A stretch of DNA of 64,000 nucleotides from a virus. The position numbers and the translations under genes were made by a program. The stretch is taken from the IMG/VR virus record IMGVR_UViG_3300008108_000067, positions 26,890 to 90,889 of that record, one strand, 5' to 3'. Positions 49,561 to 56,853 of the stretch are shown piece by piece. The number at the start of each line of letters is the position of its first letter. The stretch's first letter is position 1. The notes under the pieces are model-generated. The model did not search any database, was not told the DNA's origin, and was given only the letters and a program-made list of their open reading frames with translations.

Positions 49561-49634
49561 TGCCCCAAGCAGGAGTCGAACCCACAACCCTCTGATCCGA
49601 AGTCAGATGCTCTATCCAATTGAGCTATTGAGGC
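49561..49634 (-). tRNA. tRNA-Arg (anticodon TCG)
   Basis: Acceptor GCCTCAA/TTGGGGC, anticodon stem TCTGA/TCAGA with loop CTTCGGA, T-loop TTCGACT. Confidence 0.95.
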
Positions 49635-49638
49635 GTAT

Positions 49639-49704
49639 CAGGTAGGAGGGAGTCTCTCCCCCCGTTCCACAGGCGGGTGCCCCTACCATCTGGGCCGCAT
49701 ACCT
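49639..49704 (-). tRNA. tRNA-His-like (anticodon GTG), degenerate
   Basis: About 66 nt. Anticodon region CCCGCCTGTGGAACGGG gives GTG, and the D-arm GGCCCAGATGGTAGGGGC is tRNA-like. The T-arm lacks TTC (GGAG-AGA-CTCC), the acceptor has a mismatch and the flanking -1/73 pair is C/G instead of the His G-1/C73. Possibly a pseudogene or a strongly reduced tRNA. Confidence 0.5.
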
Positions 49705-49738
49705 GAATTATGTTTTCATATAATACCATTGGGAATAA

Positions 49739-50116
49739 TTATATTTTTCTTACGCTGCCATCTTCGTTTTCGGTACACTTTCGAAACCAAATTACGCCTG
49801 CTTCATTTCTATGTTTTCCGAAACACAATACCGCGGTGATACCAAAATTCCACGGATCATTAGGGTTAACCTTCTTGCCATTCACTCGTAACTGCGTGGG
49901 ATTCTTTTTGAACTGTCCTTTACTCTTGACGAATCCAGCCGATTCAAAGACATCCAGTATGGTTTGTTTTTCTGGTAATTCAATAAATCGTAAACCAACT
50001 GCGAACACACAATCTGCCACACTATTTCTATCCAGCTTCGTACATGTCATCACATCTTCTAATGAGGTGATATCATTAAAATCTTCGGGAGTTAAAAACG
50101 GCTTTTCATCATCCAT
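49739..50116 (-). CDS. Hypothetical protein
   Basis: 125 residues. MDDEKPFLTPEDFNDITSLE start, and a beta-rich C-terminus with WNFGITAVLCFGKHRNEAGV. No motif recognised. Directly downstream of the next phage gene by 3 nt, so co-transcribed. Function unknown. Confidence 0.6.
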   Translation of the reverse strand: MDDEKPFLTPEDFNDITSLEDVMTCTKLDRNSVADCVFAVGLRFIELPEKQTILDVFESAGFVKSKGQFKKNPTQLRVNGKKVNPNDPWNFGITAVLCFGKHRNEAGVIWFRKCTENEDGSVRKI

Positions 50117-50119
50117 GTA

Positions 50120-50515
50120 TTAATCCCATAATCCTTCGTAATATTTTCCAAACAATCGAAGTCCATTAATGATACGTACTTGGTTTACATATTTTTCCGT
50201 CCAAGTGCAATTTTGTTTACTTTCAAAGGCAAAAATCATTTCATCCATGACCCAATCCCATCGCTTAAAATAATTGTCATCCGTATCCCAATCATTTTCA
50301 GTCGGTGGAGCTGCTGATTTGCGAAGGTGTTCGGGAACATCTTCGTCATCAACATGTGGTGCGCCGTGTTTTGTTTCTTTCAATTGCTTAAGCATAGGAA
50401 GAATGATATGCGCTAATGTCACATCCATGCTCCATGTATCCCATGGATCAATTTTCACAGAAATCTTCTGTTCTTTGTTTGAATCTTTTGGATAGCGACC
50501 AATGGAAACTTTCAT
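50120..50515 (-). CDS. Conserved phage protein (WDTWSMDVTLA family)
   Basis: 131 residues from the ATG at 50515 (MKVSIGRYPKDSNKEQKISV); the longer frame would need TTG. DPWDTWSMDVTLAHIILPML, LKQLKETKHGAPHVDDEDVP and RWDWVMDEMIFAFE form a pattern widespread in T4-like and other marine phages, without known function. Starts just after the previous stop. Confidence 0.8.
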   Translation of the reverse strand: MKVSIGRYPKDSNKEQKISVKIDPWDTWSMDVTLAHIILPMLKQLKETKHGAPHVDDEDVPEHLRKSAAPPTENDWDTDDNYFKRWDWVMDEMIFAFESKQNCTWTEKYVNQVRIINGLRLFGKYYEGLWD

Positions 50516-50516
50516 A

Positions 50517-50810
50517 TTAATATTCAACCTTGATATAATGTTCTGTTGTGAGATGCATCTTTTTACGATAGAAATGTTTCATCTTGTAAGCCAACATTAC
50601 AACTACAACTATAAAATTGAAAATATAATTCATCATCAATGGAATATTCCACAACATAATAGCATACGTTGTCATGAATATTTCACCAATAAACCAAAGT
50701 AACAACATAGGCCAACCGATATGACATCGTTTATCCGTAATGGTTCTAAACAACTCCGGAATAGCATTAATCGTGAGAAAAATACTCCCTATATATCCAA
50801 TCGTTTCCAT
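50517..50810 (-). CDS. PQ-loop / SemiSWEET-like membrane protein
   Basis: 97 residues from the ATG at 50810 (METIGYIGSIFLTINAIPEL). Three transmembrane helices with FLTINAIPELFRTITDKRCH and LLLWFIGEIFMTTYAIM, the triple-helix-bundle pattern of SemiSWEET/PQ-loop carriers (P-x-x-x-x-T-x-x in helix 1). Such proteins move sugars or amino acids as dimers. The family fit is by pattern; substrate unknown. Confidence 0.7.
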   Translation of the reverse strand: METIGYIGSIFLTINAIPELFRTITDKRCHIGWPMLLLWFIGEIFMTTYAIMLWNIPLMMNYIFNFIVVVVMLAYKMKHFYRKKMHLTTEHYIKVEY

Positions 50811-50832
50811 ATTATTTACCCAAATGTTTTTA

Positions 50833-50916
50833 TGCACTCGGAGGGACTCGAACCCCCAATCCATTTCTGGAACTTGCTCCTAAGGCAAGCGCGTAGACCA
50901 ATTCCGCCACGAGTGC
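50833..50916 (-). tRNA. tRNA-Leu (anticodon TAG)
   Basis: Class II. Acceptor GCACTCG/CGAGTGC, anticodon stem CTTGC/GCAAG with loop CTTAGGA, variable arm with TTCCAGAAATGGA, T-loop TTCGAGT. Confidence 0.95.
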
Positions 50917-50925
50917 AACAACTAC

Positions 50926-51549
50926 TTAAAACTTCGTCTGGTCACGTTCCGCAGAACACGCCATATGGTCAGCCCAATGAATAATATACGGAAGATTTGT
51001 TTTCATTGGATATACCGAATGATTCTTCAAATAAGCCTTGTTACTATCATCATACATACCATCAGACAACTTGATTGCAATAAATTCCTTTTCCGTAACA
51101 GGAATCTCAAACTTTTGTAGAAGGTACAATGCACGGTCAGTAACAGTCATATACTGAATGTTATCATTGTACTTGTACATCTCCCCACGTTTACGATGCC
51201 AATCACTGTCTTGGTCAAGATAATAAGCACCTTGCTCATTACCCAACTTACCCAAGTCGTGATGTAATGCTGCGAAAATCATTTCTTGCTTGGTAAAATC
51301 AATATCACCACCGATTGCTTTGTATACGGTAGCGACCTTCATAGATGCCTCTGCAACGTGAACTACGTGGTCAAGGTATCCGCCAGGAAATGCATTATGA
51401 TAGTGAACCTTTCCCGATGCAGGTGCTGAAATAAGCTGCTCTCCAAACACTTCATACATCTGATTTAGCTTTTCTAGACGAGAATCTTCGGCAAGAAATG
51501 CATTGAACTTCTCTAAGTTTTTCTTAGCTTTCTCTTCGTAGTCAAACAT
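50926..51549 (-). CDS. HD-domain phosphohydrolase
   Basis: 207 residues. H..HHD...D core: YHNAFPGGYLDHVVHVAEAS, FAALHHDLGKLG, and KLSDGMYDD with HWADHMAC. The HD fold hydrolyses phosphoesters of nucleotides or cyclic nucleotides. Family widespread in T4-like marine phages; possible roles in nucleotide metabolism or cyclic-nucleotide defence counteraction. A promoter with TTGACT-N18-TATATT lies about 58 nt upstream, inside the preceding gene. Confidence 0.88.
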   Translation of the reverse strand: MFDYEEKAKKNLEKFNAFLAEDSRLEKLNQMYEVFGEQLISAPASGKVHYHNAFPGGYLDHVVHVAEASMKVATVYKAIGGDIDFTKQEMIFAALHHDLGKLGNEQGAYYLDQDSDWHRKRGEMYKYNDNIQYMTVTDRALYLLQKFEIPVTEKEFIAIKLSDGMYDDSNKAYLKNHSVYPMKTNLPYIIHWADHMACSAERDQTKF

Positions 51550-51559
51550 AACCGTTTCC

Positions 51560-52246
51560 TTAGTAATTAAAGTTTTGGAAATCCTCTGTATACAACTCCC
51601 TTAACAAATATAACAGTGTGGGGTCCGAAAAGTCAACCCCCAAATTATTAGGATATCTTCTATATAAAGTATTATCTAAATTATACCCTAATTTATTTTT
51701 TATGAAATTCGATAAATTTTCTCTATTTTCGTATTTAAAAATAGTTAATTTTTGTTGTGGTCCTTCCAATAAAAAAGTTTGTGATACAATAAACGGTACT
51801 CGTAAACAATTATCTGTATAACTTGTTATAGATTTACCAAATCTATCTTTAATACTATCGGCCACGTTGGTCCAATAATCACTTTCACCATTTTTATATA
51901 CTGCTCTAAAAAAATCTTTACGTTGACTTTTTAATATCAACATATCTTTTATAAAGAGTATTGTATCTAGTGTAGTAGGTAATTTATCAACGTGTACTTT
52001 ACACTTACCACACATACATACACTAAAAATGTGATTTAATCCAGACCGAAATCTATTCACAGGATGACGAACAGTTGTAAATGAATCAAGTATTCCATAC
52101 TGAGATATTAATTCTTCGTATGAACTATGCGTCTGTTCATTTACATCCATATAAGGGAAAAATGTTCTCATCACTGCCGTAGATGCAGTTTTGGGAACAT
52201 TTACCCATAACCATTGTTTATCTTCAATTTTAGATTGAATTAACAT
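51560..52246 (-). CDS. Sulfotransferase-like protein
   Basis: 228 residues. VNVPKTASTAVMRTFF (about 14-29) is the PAPS 5'-phosphosulfate loop, and FTTVRHPVNRFRSGLNHIFS (about 56-75) the 3'-phosphate motif, both typical of sulfotransferases. Cys-rich MCGKCKVHVDKL follows. It may sulfate sugars or peptides; phage homologues exist but their targets are unknown. Contains the promoter for the downstream HD gene near its end. Confidence 0.82.
   Translation of the reverse strand: MLIQSKIEDKQWLWVNVPKTASTAVMRTFFPYMDVNEQTHSSYEELISQYGILDSFTTVRHPVNRFRSGLNHIFSVCMCGKCKVHVDKLPTTLDTILFIKDMLILKSQRKDFFRAVYKNGESDYWTNVADSIKDRFGKSITSYTDNCLRVPFIVSQTFLLEGPQQKLTIFKYENRENLSNFIKNKLGYNLDNTLYRRYPNNLGVDFSDPTLLYLLRELYTEDFQNFNY
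51607..51636 (-). promoter_or_regulatory. Sigma70-like promoter TTGACT-N18-TATATT
   Basis: -35 at 51631-51636, -10 at 51607-51612, minus strand, inside the sulfotransferase-like gene. Leader to the HD gene ATG about 50 nt. Confidence 0.6.
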
Positions 52247-52247
52247 T

Positions 52248-52775
52248 TTATACTATTAAGGTCACCCTATTTGTTCTAGATTGCTGTCTGGTCCATAGTT
52301 CAAAGATTGTAGGAACCGTTGGTACTTTTAGTAATACCATATTTACATCATCCAATAGCTTGTCTGCTTTTTTATTATTACACGTACTACAACTTGTAAC
52401 TACATTTGTCCACTCATCCTTACCACCCTTTGCTACTGGATGTATGTGGTCACGAGTAAGAAACTCATGTGATTTCATCTGATTACGTGTACGTCCGCAA
52501 TACTGACAAGTGTATGCGTCACGGACAAATAGATTTTTTTGTGTAAGTAATGCTGGCGTCCTAAATACCCGACGACCCTTGATATAGTGTTTCAGAGCAA
52601 TCATCAGTGGTATAGGAAACGTTTGCCTTGGTGACCGTACCACCAAATTCGGATGTTCCTCAACTATGATAGCCTTTCCTTCCAAAAACATCAACAATGC
52701 TCGTTTGGAAGATACCACTGTAATGGGTTCGTACGTGGCATTTAGAACAACACACTTTGTTGTTTCCAACGCCAT
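52248..52775 (-). CDS. HNH endonuclease
   Basis: 175 residues. CQYCG (about 93-97), then LTRDHIHPVAKGGKDEWTNV and CSTCNNKKADK form a zinc-coordinated HNH nuclease. The upstream part (LNATYEPITVVSSKRALLMF, about 10-30) is the usual N-terminal region of this family. It could be a free-standing homing enzyme or part of host DNA degradation. No intron is seen beside it. Confidence 0.9.
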   Translation of the reverse strand: MALETTKCVVLNATYEPITVVSSKRALLMFLEGKAIIVEEHPNLVVRSPRQTFPIPLMIALKHYIKGRRVFRTPALLTQKNLFVRDAYTCQYCGRTRNQMKSHEFLTRDHIHPVAKGGKDEWTNVVTSCSTCNNKKADKLLDDVNMVLLKVPTVPTIFELWTRQQSRTNRVTLIV

Positions 52776-52779
52776 AAAT

Positions 52780-53115
52780 TTACTCCTGAGGTTTGATATC
52801 GTTTAGTAATTGATTGATACTCTTGTCCGTTAACATTTGTAATATGTCACGTGCCTTTGCTGCTGTTTCGTAATCTTCTTCCTCAATAGAATATTTCATA
52901 GCATCCTTCAAAACAATTTCGTACTCAGATTGTCGTACAACAGCAACGTGAGTATGTTTGTTGTTTATAGGATTTATCTGGAATAGTTCTACCTTATCTA
53001 AATTTTCCCGAATACCTTTTTTAATTTGTTTTATTAAATATTTGTATACTACTAATCTATTTTCATTCAGAAATTTCTGAATTATATAGAAAGGTTTCGG
53101 TGGTAGGTTTAACAT
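52780..53115 (-). CDS. Hypothetical protein with UVR-like motif
   Basis: 111 residues. The C-terminal half holds SIEEEDYETAAKARDILQML (about 75-94), like the UvrB/UvrC interaction (UVR) motif. The N-terminal half is basic and helical. Overlaps the next gene by 1 nt. Could interact with repair or degradation factors through the UVR motif; function not known. Confidence 0.65.
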   Translation of the reverse strand: MLNLPPKPFYIIQKFLNENRLVVYKYLIKQIKKGIRENLDKVELFQINPINNKHTHVAVVRQSEYEIVLKDAMKYSIEEEDYETAAKARDILQMLTDKSINQLLNDIKPQE

Positions 53116-53483
53116 TACTTATCCTTCTTTTTAATATTCTTTTTCTTAGTTACTTTCTTAATTACTTTCTTCTTTGCCGCAGTTTTTGTAGGAGTGTCGG
53201 TTTCACCCGTTTCTACTCCTTTACAAAATACTCGTCCATCGGTATGAACATATCTGGTTTTGAAATGCCACCCACGAGGAAATTTTTCACCTTCTGGTTT
53301 TTTCTGTGTACTGGGTGGTGGTGCAATCATTCGTTGTACGCAGTATGCGCAGGTCACTCGACCAATATCCGCTGCAACTTCTACTTCTTCATTATTACAT
53401 TCACCACAAGTCAAATACCTACGACCAGTAACCCGAAGTGCTTCCGTCTTTGTCAACCGCTTAATTCTACGCTTCAATGCCAT
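53115..53483 (-). CDS. Zinc-finger phage protein with basic tail
   Basis: 122 residues. CGECN (about 26-30) and CAYCVQRMIAPPPS (about 45-58) form a four-Cys zinc site; KKPEGEKFPRGWHFKTRYVH and FCKGVE follow, then a long Lys-rich tail (KKKVIKKVTKKKNIKKKDK). Conserved in other T4-like marine phages. Nucleic-acid binding is inferred. Function unknown. Confidence 0.75.
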   Translation of the reverse strand: MALKRRIKRLTKTEALRVTGRRYLTCGECNNEEVEVAADIGRVTCAYCVQRMIAPPPSTQKKPEGEKFPRGWHFKTRYVHTDGRVFCKGVETGETDTPTKTAAKKKVIKKVTKKKNIKKKDK

Positions 53484-53484
53484 G

Positions 53485-53748
53485 TTAACCTCGTGCTTTC
53501 CAAAGTCTGTATTGTTTATTCCACCGAGCTTCGAGAAACTTCACTTTGTTTTTTGCCCAACTAGGAGAGTTTAGTTCTTTAACTATGTCGTTTAATTCAA
53601 GTATGCGAATTCTTGCGTTAAACAACTGTGCTAAAGTTTTTGCTTCGACAATCAACGACATCACCTTCATATATTCGGATTCAATATACTCTTTTTTTGA
53701 GTCTGTTCCAAATATACTGTTAAGGTAGTGTTTAATTTCTTCATACAT
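53485..53748 (-). CDS. Hypothetical helical protein
   Basis: 87 residues, all helical, with AKTLAQLFNARIRILELNDI and a Trp-containing tail (FLEARWNKQYRLWK). Starts right downstream of the tmRNA. No motif recognised. Confidence 0.6.
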   Translation of the reverse strand: MYEEIKHYLNSIFGTDSKKEYIESEYMKVMSLIVEAKTLAQLFNARIRILELNDIVKELNSPSWAKNKVKFLEARWNKQYRLWKARG

Positions 53749-53785
53749 TGTTTACTCCAACAAAATGTAAACACTAACCGTTAAG

Positions 53786-54124
53786 TGGACCTGAGGGGAA
53801 TCGAACCCCTGTCCGAGATTGCTTCCTACTAAATGTTTATGTGTGTAGTCAGTTATTTGAATTCATTCAGTTCTCATTAACTAACAAACGTAAACTGAAT
53901 ATAGAACCGAAGTATCACCTTGAATACGGTTCCTATCAAGGCTATACCACATAAATGAACAAATTAACCCTATGCGGTAATCTCAGATTAATTCGTCAGG
54001 CTGCAATTAAGCAGCGAGGGCTAAAGTATAGTTGCCAGTTAGATTTTTTGGTCTGTTTTACTCGTCTTACCAAACGAGACACAAAACTTAATCATCCACA
54101 CCCCGTCGAAACCAGGACAGGCCC
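53786..54124 (-). ncRNA. ssrA: tmRNA (transfer-messenger RNA)
   Basis: 339 nt. The 5' end GGGCCTG pairs with 3' CAGGTCC (7 bp), followed by CTGGTTTCGACGGGG and, at the 3' end, T-arm AGGGGTTCGATTCCCCT, the tRNA-like domain with discriminator A. Between them is a mRNA-like part: GGC AAC TAT ACT TTA GCC CTC GCT GCT TAA encodes the tag GNYTLALAA. The tag end ALAA is the universal degradation signal, and a leading Gly is known from Bacteroidota and relatives. It rescues stalled ribosomes and tags their products. Driven by a consensus promoter at 54151. Confidence 0.95.
54007..54036 (-). other. tmRNA tag reading frame
   Basis: Codons for GNYTLALAA plus TAA, inside the tmRNA. Resume codon GGC is inferred by position and from tags in other bacteria. 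Confidence 0.85.
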
Positions 54125-54150
54125 GTATCTACTATACATAGATATACTGT

Positions 54151-54179
54151 AATATAAAAAGACCAACTTGATTTGTCAA
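54151..54179 (-). promoter_or_regulatory. Sigma70-like promoter TTGACA-N17-TATATT for tmRNA
   Basis: -35 at 54174-54179, -10 at 54151-54156, minus strand; start about 20 nt before the mature 5' end. The -35 box lies inside the terminator stem of the preceding gene, so terminator and promoter are superimposed. Confidence 0.88.
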
Positions 54180-54192
54180 GTCGGTCTTAATA
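54153..54192 (-). terminator. Rho-independent terminator of sugar dehydrogenase gene
   Basis: Minus-strand AAGACCGACTTGA-CAAA-TCAAGTTGGTCTT (13 bp with one wobble) followed by TTTATATT. Confidence 0.9.
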
Positions 54193-54212
54193 TATAGTAC
54201 CAAATAATAAAT

Positions 54213-55058
54213 TTATACCACAGCTCTACCTTTATCTTGTTCCCAATCACGTTCTGGTCTTACTTCAATGTTCTTTTCCCATACCGCTTTCAGTAGCGGT
54301 GCAGAATGACCATTTTGTTCACTATATCGAATCAGTGCATTTAAGTCTTTTGGAAAACACGTTCCACCGAATCCAAAACGCCCATCGTGTCCAGGTACTT
54401 GCCAATGACTTGTACCCAATCGTGGATCTAAACTTAATATTTTTTTAATGTGATCATATTTAATGTCAACTTTTTGACATATTTGGTAAATTTCATTAAG
54501 AAATGCGACTTTCGTAGATAACATTGTATTTGCCACATACTTAATCATTTCCGCTTCTTTTGCTTTTGATATCCATACTTGTGACTGCGGAAATCTTTCG
54601 TAATATAATGTTGATACTGGCTTTATGTCTAATCCAGTGTCTCTTTCGGAATATCCTAATGTAATATTAATCTGTGATACGAAGTCGTTGATATAATTTC
54701 GTTCTGTTAAAAATTCTGGATTGAAACATACCGTGATATTTGGAAATTCTTCTGCCAGTTTATCGGTTGTTCCTGGTTCTACCGTAGATTTTAGTACGCA
54801 TATTGGTTTGTGACCAACCTCTACGCTTGCAATATCTCGAAATACGTTACGAACAATATCAATATTACAGGTACCATCGCTATTCATAGGTGTAGGAACA
54901 CAAATAAAAATTATTTGTGCTTTGGTAACTACATCTTGTATAGAACTTTCTGTACAGTTCTTATTGATGTCGTATGTAACTACTTTATTTATGGATTTGA
55001 AACCTTCGTTTACTGCCGTACCTACATAACCAAGTCCTATAACACCTATGGTATTCAT
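54213..55058 (-). CDS. UDP-glucose/GDP-mannose dehydrogenase-like, short form
   Basis: 281 residues. Rossmann start IGVIGLGYVGTAVNEGFKSI, IFICVPTPMNSDGTCNIDIV, and catalytic Cys in FGFGGTCFPKDLNALIRYSE. The C-terminal UDP-sugar-binding domain of standard (about 400-residue) dehydrogenases is mostly missing, as in some phage forms, so activity is uncertain. It would oxidise a UDP- or GDP-sugar to a uronic acid. Overlaps the GT4 gene by 4 nt, suggesting a joint role in glycan modification. Confidence 0.85.
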   Translation of the reverse strand: MNTIGVIGLGYVGTAVNEGFKSINKVVTYDINKNCTESSIQDVVTKAQIIFICVPTPMNSDGTCNIDIVRNVFRDIASVEVGHKPICVLKSTVEPGTTDKLAEEFPNITVCFNPEFLTERNYINDFVSQINITLGYSERDTGLDIKPVSTLYYERFPQSQVWISKAKEAEMIKYVANTMLSTKVAFLNEIYQICQKVDIKYDHIKKILSLDPRLGTSHWQVPGHDGRFGFGGTCFPKDLNALIRYSEQNGHSAPLLKAVWEKNIEVRPERDWEQDKGRAVV

Positions 55059-56191
55059 GTTGCCCTCGTAATTGGACCTATATTAGATCTTTTACTATAC
55101 CAACCATCATTTGTTGATATATCGTGAATTTGTTTAAATGCCGCATCGTACTTGTGTGCCAACTTGTACATATCATAATTTTCAACTGCAAAATTTCTAA
55201 CATATTCTCTGGAAATTTCACCGTTTTCTATACGTTCCAGTCCAGCTAAATAATCTCCCAACGTTCTACACTGAAATCCTGTTTTACCGTGTTCAATTGT
55301 TTCTGTAAAACTTCCATATGACGAACCAAGAACAGGAGTACCACACAATTCTGCTTCTACGGTTACTCCACCAAATGGTTCAACATAACGAGTTGGCATA
55401 AATACAGCCATTGCATTACCTAAAAATTCAGAACGAGATTTACCGTGAATTGGTGGAACATATGTTATATTTGGAGCAACTAAATATGGAGTTGGATCTC
55501 CTTGACCACAAATTTTAAATTCCAAGTCTGGTCGTTTTAGTGCTATTTCTTTTACTATATGCACACCTTTTATATCGGATAATCTGCCAAAATATGCAAC
55601 ATATTTTTCTGGATTTGGATTGAAGTCCCAATCATCCACTTTAAAGTAATTTGCTATTACCCAATTGTAATCATGTCCACTCTTACCTTCTCTACCAATT
55701 TCATAATGGTACCATGCATTACTCTCAAAAATACGGAAACTTTGATATGAATTGGGATAACCAATTCCAGTTTCTACTTTTGGATTAGTAAAATCAGAGA
55801 TTGCCGATTCGTGTGCATATCCGAAAGGTAAGCAAATAATATCGTGTGTGTCAAGGTTTCGTGCAAGTTGAATTTTCAATCGTTCATTAAATATTCTGTA
55901 AAGTTCATTTCCGGTATTTGCCAAATCACCAATAAAATCTGTCGGCATAACGTCCCGATTTCCATACAATTCTTTAAATAATTTTGTACGAATACCGGTC
56001 CATTCGTCAAATGACATTAGATTGACATCATACACCGCACCACTGTGTGCACCCTCAACACCGTAATGTATAACGTCATATCCAACCGATTGCATCATTG
56101 GAGCAAAACGTTTTACCTTACCAGTAAAGGCACAGTGACTAAATTCATATGTTGTTTGGGTATGTGGAATACCTAGTAAATGTAACCGCAT
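55055..56191 (-). CDS. Glycosyltransferase family 4
   Basis: 378 residues. C-terminal domain has YVAYFGRLSDIKGVHIVKEI, then FKICGQGDP and FMPTRYVEPFGGVTVEAELC, the GT-B E(x7)E donor site of GT4 (EPFGGVTVEAE). N-terminal half is acceptor domain. Transfers a nucleotide-activated sugar; partner of the dehydrogenase directly downstream. No clear ribosome site before the ATG; translated possibly by coupling with the 51-residue gene 5 nt upstream. Confidence 0.9.
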   Translation of the reverse strand: MRLHLLGIPHTQTTYEFSHCAFTGKVKRFAPMMQSVGYDVIHYGVEGAHSGAVYDVNLMSFDEWTGIRTKLFKELYGNRDVMPTDFIGDLANTGNELYRIFNERLKIQLARNLDTHDIICLPFGYAHESAISDFTNPKVETGIGYPNSYQSFRIFESNAWYHYEIGREGKSGHDYNWVIANYFKVDDWDFNPNPEKYVAYFGRLSDIKGVHIVKEIALKRPDLEFKICGQGDPTPYLVAPNITYVPPIHGKSRSEFLGNAMAVFMPTRYVEPFGGVTVEAELCGTPVLGSSYGSFTETIEHGKTGFQCRTLGDYLAGLERIENGEISREYVRNFAVENYDMYKLAHKYDAAFKQIHDISTNDGWYSKRSNIGPITRAT

Positions 56192-56196
56192 AAAAA

Positions 56197-56352
56197 TTAG
56201 AATTTAATTTCTAAACGAGTTAACTGGTCTTTTAATGCTTCCACATATTTTTGTGGGGAATCTGGTAGTTGCGCTTCTAGTATTAACGCTTCAATTTCTT
56301 CTACCGACAATTTTGTAATAAACTGTTCATTTGGATGAATCTTTGATGCCAT
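56197..56352 (-). CDS. 51-residue hypothetical protein
   Basis: MASKIHPNEQFITKLSVEEI, then EALILEAQLPDSPQKYVEAL, ending LTRLEIKF; read by hand with AAGGAG 7 nt upstream. Helical and acidic. No family recognised. Co-transcribed with the glycosyltransferase. Confidence 0.7.
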   Translation of the reverse strand: MASKIHPNEQFITKLSVEEIEALILEAQLPDSPQKYVEALKDQLTRLEIKF

Positions 56353-56402
56353 AACCTAACTCCTTGTGAATAACCGTACTCATATAAGTACAAACTTCAA
56401 TG

Positions 56403-56444
56403 TACCAAAAAACAAAAATGGGAGAGTTTTTCACTCTCCCATTT
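56403..56444 (-). terminator. Rho-independent terminator
   Basis: Minus-strand AAATGGGAGAGT-GAAAA-ACTCTCCCATTT (12 bp) then TTGTTTTTT, just after the GC-rich basic gene. Confidence 0.92.
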
Positions 56445-56453
56445 AAGTTCTAC

Positions 56454-56675
56454 TTAGAGCGTTTGCGTATTACGCGAGCGTCCAAGCGGAGATGTAACGA
56501 CCCTTAGCCTGCGGCGGGTAAGATAGGTGTGAACGTCATCCGCCGTTACAACGCCATCCGTGCGACGGCTGGCCAGACTACGGAGGTACGAAGAAATGCG
56601 ACGGGTCGTAGCCTCACGCTCCTGCGTGTTGTAGGTCTTGACCGTGAAACGGGTGTTGCGATTGCGATTTGCCAT
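56454..56675 (-). CDS. GC-rich small basic protein
   Basis: 73 residues from the ATG at 56675 (MANRNRNTRFTVKTYNTQER); GAGG 8 nt upstream favours this over the ATG two codons earlier. Arg-rich: RRISSYLRSLASRRTDGVVT, RRRLRVVTSPLGRSR. The gene has a clearly higher GC content than neighbours (many CGN codons). Own promoter (56789) and terminator (56403), so it is a self-contained cassette. Likely DNA- or RNA-binding; possible recent transfer. Confidence 0.75.
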   Translation of the reverse strand: MANRNRNTRFTVKTYNTQEREATTRRISSYLRSLASRRTDGVVTADDVHTYLTRRRLRVVTSPLGRSRNTQTL

Positions 56676-56681
56676 AAACAT

Positions 56682-56788
56682 AACCTCTTTATAAAAAGTT
56701 TGATGCTATGAGATATCCGATATTTGTACGAGCGTCACCACATTGGCGGGTGGGCTTCGGAACTGTCTCGTTCAGTACCAACACATTT
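56682..56788 (-). promoter_or_regulatory. Leader of GC-rich gene
   Basis: 107 nt between the -10 box and the gene. Minus strand contains ACGAG/CTCGT and ACTG/CAGT pairings. GC-rich. No riboswitch recognised. Confidence 0.35.
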
Positions 56789-56817
56789 AATATATGTCGT
56801 AGTGTTTACTTTGTCAA
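56789..56817 (-). promoter_or_regulatory. Sigma70-like promoter TTGACA-N17-TATATT
   Basis: -35 at 56812-56817, -10 at 56789-56794, minus strand, upstream of the GC-rich small gene. Confidence 0.88.
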
Positions 56818-56853
56818 TACCCCTAAAAAATCTGGACAATTACTAAATTAGAT

